A DNA stretch of 64,000 nucleotides, taken from NCBI GenBank assembly GCA_023548195.1, contig JAJHZJ010000028.1, positions 1,568,001 to 1,632,000 of the forward strand. Reading direction: 5' to 3'. Shown here piece after piece: positions 56,010 to 64,000 of this stretch. The position numbers were made by a program, and so were the translations under genes. Below the pieces are notes generated by a model, which was given only the letters and a program-made list of their open reading frames with translations, had not been told where the DNA came from and did no database searches. The DNA is from Bettongia penicillata ogilbyi (lineage: Eukaryota; Chordata; Mammalia; Diprotodontia; Potoroidae). Each line of letters opens with the position of its first letter. The stretch's first letter is position 1.

Positions 56010-56685
56010 AACACCAAAGTGTTGGGTAGAACCCCTGTGGTAAATTTTGGGGAGAAAATAGACAAAAGTTACATGGGTTGAGTAGGCATGAATGAGTTCT
56101 GTACTGCTGAAAGGAATGCTCAAGTCAATGATATCACAGATCTTCACAATATTTGAGTACTTCCTTAAAAAAGGAAGTATATAACAATGAAGATAGTTTA
56201 CAACTGTGAAAAGATATAGGGATTATTCCTCTTCCACAATACACACAGAGAATTTAATCTTACATATAATTCACAACATAATAACTTGATTGTTTCAATG
56301 ACCTAAGGGGGATAGTGGGAGAAAGGAGGGATCCTGCAGAGAACAAGAAAGCGTGTAAGATATGAGAGCGAAAATAATTGTTACATTTATCATTCTTTCA
56401 GTTTGGATTATGGGACAATGACAATATGACCTCTTCAGTTTTCAGACAGCATGATGTATAATAAGGCTCTGAATAAAAGTATTATCAATAGTGTTTGCAA
56501 TTTAACTGGCTAGCTTTGAAGCTAATAGGTATTCTCCAGTTTCTAACTTTGATGCCCAGCTGTAGTTTTGGGAAAGCAGTACTTTGTTTGTCCAGCTGTT
56601 TAACCTTCTCTTACATTTCCAGATTCTCCAGAGAACTTTACACAAACCTTTTACTAGAGCTGAGGGATATTCTGACTCAGGAGAA
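56010..56685. other. Unassigned non-coding sequence
   Basis: No gene or named repeat is seen. Confidence 0.4.
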
Positions 56686-56688
56686 ATC

Positions 56689-56824
56689 AGCCTTGTAAGT
56701 TTCAGAGCACCACAAGACTATGTGTTTACCTAACAATCTGTCTGCACTATGCCTGTATGCTATTATAATTTCATTTAACAGACGGGTGAATATCACTATC
56801 CTCAACAAGTTGAATATCATAAGT
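56689..56824 (+). repeat. Source copy of a 136-bp local duplication
   Basis: The sequence from 'agccttgtaagtttcagagc' to 'gaatatcataagt' recurs at 57566-57701 with 6 mismatches in 136 bases and no length change. No target duplication flanks this copy, so it looks like the resident original. The content matches no family that I know. Confidence 0.85.
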
Positions 56825-57067
56825 GCTCTTAAGAAACTCACTGAATAAATCCAGTCTCTTGTACCTGCTCCATTTCAATGGTATATTGATCATGATGAAT
56901 TCCTGAAAGGATGGTAGAGAAAGGCTAAATATTGATGAAGGGAAGAATGCCATTTTCATAGACATCATGTGTCCCAACAATAAAGTGGACTGTGCTGATT
57001 ACAGTATCATTAATGTACTAAAATGAGTTATTTCACTGGCTAATGAAACACTCTAGTAAGCTGAGGT

Positions 57068-57185
57068 ATGGAACAACAAGCATTTATGAAGTGCCTCCTA
57101 TGAGTCAGGCACTATCCTGGGTGCTAGGGATACAAAGATGAAGAGAAAAACAATTGATACTCTCAGGAAATTTAAACAACTGCTC
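57068..57185 (-). repeat. Short L2-type tail, reverse strand
   Basis: 'acaagcatttatgaagtgcc', 'aggcactatcctgggtgcta' and 'gggatacaaagatgaagaga' are the reversed L2 3' end only. Confidence 0.7.
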
Positions 57186-57194
57186 TAGAAGATT

Positions 57195-57450
57195 GCTGTT
57201 GTTTTGTTCAGTTATTCAGTCATGTCTGACCCTTCATGACCTCATGGACCTTACCACACCAATACTGTCCATGGGGTTGTCTTGGCAAAGATACTGGAGT
57301 TGCTTCCCATTTCCTTCTCCATTTAATTTTAGGCAGCTAGGTTGAGGGTCTCATAGCTATTAAGTGTCTGAGGACGGATTTGAACTCAAGTCTTCCTGAT
57401 TCCAAGTCCAGCACTCTATCCACTGAACCACCTAGCTGTCTCCACTCTAG
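57195..57450 (-). mobile_element. SINE1-type SINE, reverse strand
   Basis: 'cagttattcagtcatgtctg', 'gttgtcttggcaaagatact', 'tgaactcaagtcttcctgat' and 'gcactctatccactgaacca' run in order, covering the complete element from tail to head. Confidence 0.85.
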
Positions 57451-57504
57451 AAGATAGACTAGTACAAATAGAAGGGACTGATGTTAGTAATCCAACAGGA
57501 CCTG

Positions 57505-57860
57505 CAGAGAAAAGAGATCTGGATCCAGATCCTGGCTCTGATACTAAGTTATATAAGCCTATATAAGCCTTGTAAGTTTCAGAGCACCACAAGACTACGT
57601 GTTTACCTAACAATCTGTCTGCACTATACCTCTACGCTATTATAATTTCATTTAACAGACGGGTGAATATCACCATCCTCAACAAGTTGAATATAATAAG
57701 TATATGAGTTCTTATATAAGCCTAGACACATCATTAAACATTTTAGTCTCATTTTTCTTATCTATTAAAATGGAAACAATTATTGCAGTATCTACCTTAT
57801 AAGACTGTTGTGAATATTTTCTAAAACTTAATGCCCTGTAGAAACTTAAATTATTATGAG
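57505..57860 (+). repeat. MIR-like SINE split by the 151-bp insertion
   Basis: The head 'gatctggatccagatcctgg', 'ctctgatactaag' continues after the insert with 'cctagacacatcattaaaca', 'ttagtctcatttttcttatc' and the tail 'cttataagactgttgtgaat'. The insert at 57561-57711 is bounded by 'ttatataagcct' (57549-57560 and 57712-57723). Confidence 0.75.
57561..57711 (+). repeat. Templated insertion: copy of 56689-56824 with target-site duplication
   Basis: 57566-57701 copies 56689-56824 at about 96% identity in the same orientation. Five extra bases at the left ('atata', repeating the target) and ten at the right ('atatgagttc') complete the insert. A perfect 12-bp direct repeat flanks it. There is no A-tail, inverted repeat or coding content. 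Confidence 0.85.
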
Positions 57861-57864
57861 TCGT

Positions 57865-58085
57865 GCATGAGAAAGAAAGCAAGGCAAAAAAATCTGCAAA
57901 CTTTGTACATATTTAAGGGAATTCTCATTAATATTTTCTAAGGGTAAATATGGAGACAAAAATCTTGAAAAAAATCATAAGAGTTCTACCTTACAGGATT
58001 TGTATGTAGTGGGGTCATAGCTATAACATGGCAGTGATATGTTCATTTCAAAACACATATTGTAAACACAGATATGTATATATAT
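57865..58085. other. Unassigned non-coding sequence with a short (TA)n run
   Basis: Nothing identifiable except TA repeats at about 58074-58092. Confidence 0.4.
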
Positions 58086-58089
58086 ATAT

Positions 58090-58335
58090 ATTTCATATAA
58101 AAAGTGCTTTACATTTACAAAGTACATTCATATACATGATTTTATTTGATCTGCAAAAAAACCCTTTGAGATAGAGAGAAGGATTAACCTCACACTACAT
58201 ATAAAGAAACTGGGGGTTCACGAGGTTAGGAGAATTGTCTCAGGTCACACAACTGGTAAACAGCAGAGCTGGACTCAAATCCAGATGTTGACGAAAGGGT
58301 TGGCATGCTTGCCATTGCCCTGCACTGCCCCTCCA
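58090..58335 (-). repeat. MIR/CORE-SINE, reverse strand
   Basis: 'aagtgctttacatttacaaa', 'ttgatctgcaaaaaaaccct', 'tctcaggtcacacaactggt' and 'actcaaatccagatgttgac' run in order. It is diverged. Confidence 0.75.
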
Positions 58336-58339
58336 AGGA

Positions 58340-59340
58340 CTGTAGCATTATGTGCTTGTTAACTGTCATTCTTCTTGCATAAAGTTACAAACGAATATAG
58401 AAAAGCAATACAAAAAGGACAATTACAATAAGAGCAAAAGAGAAATTATGCATTATTAAAGTTAAGAATTTTTAATGAACAGCAAGAGACTTTCAAAAGT
58501 TGTTGCCCATAGTAATATAAACTCCGCATATATGTAACCCAGAGTTTTGATTTCTTTTACTGAGGTTATTTCTGTTCTTGATTGAAAGACCAATGCTAAT
58601 GTAATCTTTTGCTAGGTGCAACTAGCTTCAGTTCTGGTGAAATATCTTCCCATTTCTAAGTCAATGTTCTTCCTCCGTTAGGAGGGATGTTGAAAGAGGG
58701 AGGTTTTGCCACAGTGTATATGTCACCCACTCTCTACTTCCACTTAGGACAGACCCAATATGACAGAGAAATTGTGCCTTGAAGGTATTAAAAGACTGTC
58801 CAGCAAGGGGCATTATATCATTATACCTGGAATTCCCCACTTTGTAATCTCCTCTTTCTATAAAAGCACAATTATGTCCAGAAAACTATTGTAAGAGGGA
58901 ACACCATATCTCAAACTATCAATTCTTATCCTCTGCTAAAGTTCTTCTCTTGCTTCACATCATAGCACTAAGATGACCCTGGGCTCTAGTGCACTATGCT
59001 AATGGAGCAAAAACTCTGACAGTTCTTTCTAAATTGGAAAGATTTCCAATGTGGAGCCTGCTGATGGACTAGCAGTTGTCAGAAGAGAAGCCTAGTTAAA
59101 TCCAGAAAAACATATCACTAGCCTAGACATAAGCAGCAATTCTGAAAGAACATCTCTCACAACACCAAAGGTTCAGGCTCTAGACAGACAGAAACAAAAA
59201 TACACCCACCACAACAACATATTATTTTGCTCTACTGGATGTTGTTTGCCACAGATGACCTTGCAGGAATGAGGTTCAGAAAAAGTAAGATTTAATGGAA
59301 ATGAGGAAATACCCAAAACATGGGAGCGCTTCCATGGAGA
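58340..59340. other. Unassigned sequence; LTR-like composition at 58.7-58.95 kb
   Basis: No gene is seen. 58700-58950 has a 'ctttctataaaagcacaatt' TATA-like string and a balanced composition that could be an old solo LTR, but I see no TG...CA ends or target duplication. Confidence 0.35.
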
Positions 59341-59344
59341 ATGG

Positions 59345-59590
59345 AGAGATAATTGTATAATATTTTACCAACAGTATCATTCTCATCCTTACACTAACTC
59401 CATGATTTGGATACTAGCAATATTAATTATCTTCATTTTTATAGGTGAATTTTCTGAACTTCTGAGAGGCCCTTAGTCACACTGTAACTACTGAAGAAAG
59501 GATTTCCATCCCGGTTTCTCCTGACTCCAACTCCAATGTTCTCCTGACTCCAACTCCAATTTTCTTTTTACTACTCCATGCACTTCAATT
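59345..59590 (-). repeat. MIR-like SINE, reverse strand, with a 25-bp tandem duplication
   Basis: 'catttttataggtgaatttt', 'gaggcccttagtcacactgt' and 'ttccatcccggtttctcctg' are reversed MIR blocks. The head contains 'ctcctgactccaactccaat' twice in succession (about 59518-59561). Confidence 0.6.
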
Positions 59591-59594
59591 TATC

Positions 59595-60755
59595 ACTTTA
59601 TTATACCTACATCTGAAAGGAATGTTATTTTTTTATGGAAACAACCTCTAAATTCCATGACTCTTTCAGCATACATTTTAATTGGGAGTTTTCATGTTAT
59701 TTCTTTACGTTTTTAATAAAAGAGGTAAAAGGAGAAATATTAAATTCTCATTTGGTAAAGTACAATGTTATTGTATAACCATATATCTGCCTTTCCAATC
59801 TAGTATTTATAAAGTTAAATGCCCTAGGGAGTGATGTTATCTGAGTGATTACTGGTGTGAATGTTTTTGTAAGAATGTACAATCCTGACTAGCAAAGTAC
59901 TGAAATATACTGAAGTCACTAAGTATCAAATTAAAGATTATTCTTATTTGTATGGAATCCACTCCAGTAAGAAATTGAAGTAGGGGATTTGATGGCCAAA
60001 AACAGTGGGACCTCCTCCTGATATGTTATTAATTATTAGTAGTCCAGATTCTCTCAATCTCTTATCTCCCTGTACACTCAGATCTCCCATTGATTTAAAT
60101 TATTATCATTATTTGCTAACTGCCTTCAGTGTGCTTGGTGCTTTGCCAAGCACAGAAAAGGGTAGAATTCCTGCCCAAGGGATTTCCGCTTTAGGTACAT
60201 CTCCAAGATATAAGTTGAGAAAAAGCTGCTTTAGGTGTCTGACTCAATTTCGTCCAAGGCATTAAAATAGGAATTGTATGCTTACACATTTCTCTTTTTA
60301 GAGAAAGTCTACTAGTCTGTTCCATAGCTTTAACCTAGCCAGTCATAGTACAAATGAAATGTATACCCTTCATCCCCAGGAAGACGAGAAAAGGGGGTGG
60401 CCAATACTTAAAGCACACTCTCACACCACTCTTTGAATACTGCTCCCCCCACCCAAATTAAAAAGCCTCAAAGGCCATACCCTACAAAATCTACTGTATA
60501 TAATGGGCTGTACATTGTAGTACTGGCAAAGTATAACCAGTTATTTTATATAAAACCTAAATGAGAGAATTGGATCAAAACAACAAAGGAAAGAATTTCA
60601 GAAACTCTACCGATTGTTCCCTTAATTTAAAACTTGCAGTCTTTTTTCTTTTTAAGGCCATTTAAAGGTCATCTTTGCCCTCTTAAAATATTTTTTAAAA
60701 GTACAGCTGTTCTACAGGGCACCAAGCAGTAATTCTGAAGGTATAGGATATCTTT
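59595..60755. other. Unassigned; possible degraded L2-type tail near 60.1 kb
   Basis: 'gtgcttggtgctttgccaag' and 'ttcctgcccaagggatttcc' at 60130-60190 weakly resemble the reversed L2 tail. The 86-codon open frame spanning it is not convincing. Nothing else is seen. Confidence 0.35.
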
Positions 60756-60759
60756 TTAT

Positions 60760-60900
60760 TTAAATCTATAAGCATTTATTAATTTCCTACTATTCTGTGC
60801 ATAATTCTGTGTACTATGGTAGGATCTGGAGATGCAAAAACAAAAAATAAAATTACCACTAACCTCATGGAGCTTACCCTCTATAGAATAAATAACATCA
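60760..60900 (-). repeat. L2-type tail, reverse strand
   Basis: 'ataagcatttattaatttcc', 'ggatctggagatgcaaaaac' and 'ctcatggagcttaccctcta' are the reversed L2 3' end. Confidence 0.65.
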
Positions 60901-60904
60901 ACTC

Positions 60905-62075
60905 CAACTTTTGTTTGCCATCTATTACCAGGGGGCTAGGAGAGGATAACAGGACACAATGTACTATCACCTGTCCCTAAAGTTTTTTTCTCATAAATGT
61001 ATGATAATTGCCATTACATTTTTTAATCTTTGCCTTTTCTTATGTTTGTATTCTGTCAATGTAATTTTCTTTAGCAATTTTCACTTTGTTGATTCTTTAG
61101 GTTCTTTAAACAAATGCTTCATCTCCCTAGATGCAGTTAGCATGAGAAATGCCTATGGCTAATGGAGAGTTTTTCAAATTATTGCCTCCTGAAATTTGCT
61201 GTAAGGGCGTGGAGAATTAATTACACTATATGGAAGAAAAGAAAGTCAGCATCTAAAGAAACAGGAGCATTCACTGATTCAACTTCAGCTTACCCAATGA
61301 TTCTCATTGTTCCTCTTCGTTACAGGACACTGAGTCCTAAATGTCATCTTGCTCCCATGTCCTCCCCAATTCCCTTGATATTTCAAAAGATTGCTTATCT
61401 CATTAACGTTTGCATCTGTCCAAAGATGTAGATGACAACTCCTTCATGATCTGCTATTCCCAACATTTTCCCCCCAGTGACCAACTTCCTAATGAGGCCA
61501 TCCACTCACTCTGATCCACCTATGAGAATGAGGTAGACTAATGGTCAAATGGCACACCTAACACACAATATGTCATTAGGGTCACAATCCAAGTCTTTCC
61601 GTCTTGGTAAAACTCACCAGAGCTTAGGTTTTCTGAGCATAGCCTTGGGAAATCCAGGGTTACCATCTCACCTCTTTGAGGTTTTACAGGACTTTGACAG
61701 AATATTTCTGAATAGTTGTCTAATTCACTTGCCATTCACCTCTTGCTTTGAACATACTGTTTGTTTTGGACCATTGTCTCCTTGCTATCCTCAAAAGCAA
61801 ACTCATATGATTCATTTAACTTAGGAGCACTCAGTGCTCTATACTTATCTAAATTGCCTTTCTTGGTTTCATTCACTCAGTGTTCTATATTTTATTCAAA
61901 TGAATCTTCTTTTCCCACTCATCCATGAACTACCATTCCAGGCCCTGCAATCATTGGCATTTGATAACATAAGGTATAGTCCTCTTTTATTTAAAAATTC
62001 ACCATAAATAACAAAGTCTATCATATATGCTATAGTTTTCCACCTCTATACCTTTACATACTATTACCTCTCCTC
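60905..62075. other. Unassigned non-coding sequence
   Basis: No named repeat is seen. Three open frames of 65-91 codons in this interval overlap on opposite strands and show no protein-family features. Confidence 0.4.
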
Positions 62076-62079
62076 ATAT

Positions 62080-62420
62080 GTCCTTCCATTCCCTACTACC
62101 CCATCAATGCCAGCTCAGTTTCTCTTTCAAAGCCCATTCCAAATGCTTTCTCTTCATTCTTTTATGCACTCATTTATCCAACACTTACTAATGCCTGCCA
62201 AAAGTATCCACTCCATCCTCTGAACTACTTTGTACCTCTTTGGTGGCATTTTCTTACTAAATCCTTTATTGTAATCATTTGTGTGCATATCTTATCTTCC
62301 CTACTAGATCATAAGCTCATGAGGTAAGGTACTACATTCTACTAGACTTTGTATTCCTCACAATACCAAACATAGTACCTTGCACGTTGTAGACACTAAA
62401 TATATATTTAGCAAATTAGC
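62080..62420 (+). repeat. L2 LINE 3' end
   Basis: 'ctctttcaaagcccattcca', 'ttccctactagatcataagc', 'tcatgaggtaaggtactaca', 'atagtaccttgcacgttgta' and 'gacactaaatatatatttag' run in order to the L2 terminus. Confidence 0.75.
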
Positions 62421-62424
62421 TAGT

Positions 62425-63400
62425 AAATAGATCAATCTGTTAGAGTGGAAACAGGATAGGGATTTCCTGATAAGATTGTAAATCCTAATTTTAATACATC
62501 ATCAAACAAGTAGGATCTCAGTTTGTATTATTATTTCCTTGCTGATGGTTAGGACTTTTTCTCTGTTTTATACAGTGAGTACAGTGCCCATAATAGCTTG
62601 ATACTTGATAAACATTATTTCACAAAGACATAATGTGTCCTTTAATTTGCAGCACCATTGTTTATTGGCCAAATCTCTTCCCTTAAACTACACAGAGAAA
62701 ATGCCTCACTAGAAGAGCAGAAAGAATCTCTTCCTATTTCTGCCACCTATGGCCCTGCATCTGATTCCTTCTCAGTCTCTTTTCTATTTCCCATTTGTAT
62801 TTGTTCATACATTCTAGGGATATTTATGGAACTCCTTTTAGCAGATCAACACACCTTGCTGAATACTGTATTGTTCATATTACATTGACTAAAATATTAA
62901 TATTGTAGTCATGTCTCCTACTCCCACTAGTTTCTACAAAATCATCCAAGTCTTGATGCCACTAACATATCATGAATTCAAGTCTTTAATTCTTTCTCAT
63001 ACTCCCTGGATGTATCTTAAGACTGTTGGCATACTCTCTATTCTAGGTCATTTTCTCTGAATAACTTTTGGTTGTTAAATAATTAAAAGAAATGAAATAT
63101 CCTTTAATAGATGGCAAGGTGAGACTGTTTTTAGGGATTGTAAAAAGGGAACTTCAAAAGATTCCTGAAGAAGATTCATCTCTGATTCAGAGGTGATAAA
63201 ATGGACAAAGTGAAGAAAAAAAATCACTATATTGGTGAGGAAATGAGAGGCTGGAATCATGAAAAGAAAGAAAAAAATCCATATGTACCTTGCATTAAGT
63301 AAATTCAACATGTGAATTATAATTTGTGATTGATAAATTAGGAAGTATCTTCAATTTTATAAATGTCCACCTAAGAATAAAAGCAATAATGTTCAATATG
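62425..63400. other. Unassigned non-coding sequence
   Basis: No gene or identifiable repeat is seen. Open frames of 76 codons (+) and 78 codons (-) have hydrophobic runs but no family resemblance. Confidence 0.4.
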
Positions 63401-63401
63401 A

Positions 63402-63430
63402 TCTCTCTCTCTATATATATATATATATGA
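63402..63430. repeat. Short (CT)n(AT)n microsatellite
   Basis: 'tctctctctctatatatata' and a few more TA units. Confidence 0.9.
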
Positions 63431-63489
63431 ATATGTCTCTTGCATGAATTGAAGCATACATATATTGACACTTTTTATACAAAGAACTC

Positions 63490-63715
63490 AGAGAAGGCAA
63501 TGAGGTTTAGATGATGGGGCAGTGAACAGAAGAGTCAGAAGACCTAGCTTCTAATCCTAGCTCGGCTACTAATTTGTTATATGATCTTGAGCATTTCCCC
63601 TGTCTAGGTTTCTGTTTCTTCAACTGTAAAATTAAGTGTAATTTATAAAACATTTTTAGAGTTGGACTGTGATCTCAAAATTTTCTTCCAGCTCCAACAT
63701 TCTAATTCTAATAGA
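63490..63715 (+). repeat. MIR SINE
   Basis: 'agaagagtcagaagacctag', 'cttctaatcctagctcggct', 'ggtttctgtttcttcaactg' and 'ttccagctccaacattctaa' run head to tail on the + strand. Confidence 0.75.
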
Positions 63716-63719
63716 GACT

Positions 63720-64000
63720 TGTTAACTAACTGGATCCACTTCCAACTTTCTGGCTACATTCAGGTTCACAGAGCCAAAACACAATGGAATCATTAATTCG
63801 AGGGAAGAAAAGCAGATTGGGGGGACTTAAATTATTCAGATGATTATATCAATCCTGTACTTCATTTTGGCAGCTCAGTTAAGACTAAAATGTGACTGTC
63901 AGTGAGGAATGGGGGAGGGGAGGTGAAGGGAGGAGATAGAAACAGAGAGAGAGACAGAGACATGAGAGAAATTTGAATAAATCTTCTAAAGTCATAGTTT
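63720..64000. other. Unassigned sequence ending in a purine-rich stretch
   Basis: 63908-63965 is G/A-rich ('gagagagagacagagacatg'). No gene is seen. Confidence 0.5.

Overview
This window looks like non-coding, repeat-dense DNA from a marsupial nuclear genome. The evidence is the AT-rich base composition, scarce CpG, dinucleotide and tetranucleotide microsatellites, and above all the repeat families. These include tRNA-headed SINEs with an RTE/BovB-type tail (the opossum 'SINE1' type), many MIR-like CORE-SINEs, L2- and CR1/L3-type LINE tails, several marsupial-style L1 copies, an ORF2-less L1 (HAL1-like), a decayed R4/Dong-type LINE, and hAT and mariner MITEs. I cannot tell opossum from Australian marsupials by eye. 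I found no credible protein-coding gene, exon, tRNA, rRNA or snRNA gene. Every open frame of 60 codons or more that I examined lies in a repeat, a microsatellite or unassigned sequence without protein-like signal. All repeat names come from remembered family features, not from a database search, and most boundaries are approximate to 10-30 bases.

Layout. 1-13 kb: CORE-SINEs, L2-type tails, a hAT MITE, a (GT)n(GA)n microsatellite and a CR1/L3-type LINE. 12.6-18.2 kb: L1 3' ends in both orientations, a MER5A-like hAT relic, a LINE tail shared with a SINE elsewhere in the window, and paired SINE1 copies. 18.9-22.6 kb: a decayed L1 with 5'UTR, ORF1 and endonuclease remnants, itself carrying a palindromic hAT MITE. 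22.6-25.6 kb: mostly unassigned sequence with a cluster of palindromes and a purine microsatellite. 25.6-31 kb: L2, an L1 3' end, and an L2 split by an unknown insert. 31.2-36.5 kb: one old L1 split by a composite SINE and by a complete ~2.9 kb HAL1-like element with target-site duplications. 37.2-42.2 kb: R4/Dong-type LINE sequence, split by a mariner MITE that is itself split by a SINE1, and by an L2-type LINE. 42.2-49 kb: mostly unassigned DNA with long microsatellites, including about 46 perfect GGAA units. 49-56 kb: an L1 3' end, an L1/HAL1 5'UTR-only insertion flanked by a 14-bp duplication, then SINE1, MIR and L2. 56-64 kb: unassigned DNA with scattered SINE and L2 relics, and a 136-bp segment copied about 0.9 kb downstream into a MIR with a 12-bp target duplication.

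No genes act together here. The value of the window is its record of mobile-element history. The points most worth checking are the HAL1-like element, the 5'UTR-only L1 insertion, the R4/Dong-type LINE with three-level nesting, the composite SINE and its donor LINE, and the local templated duplication.
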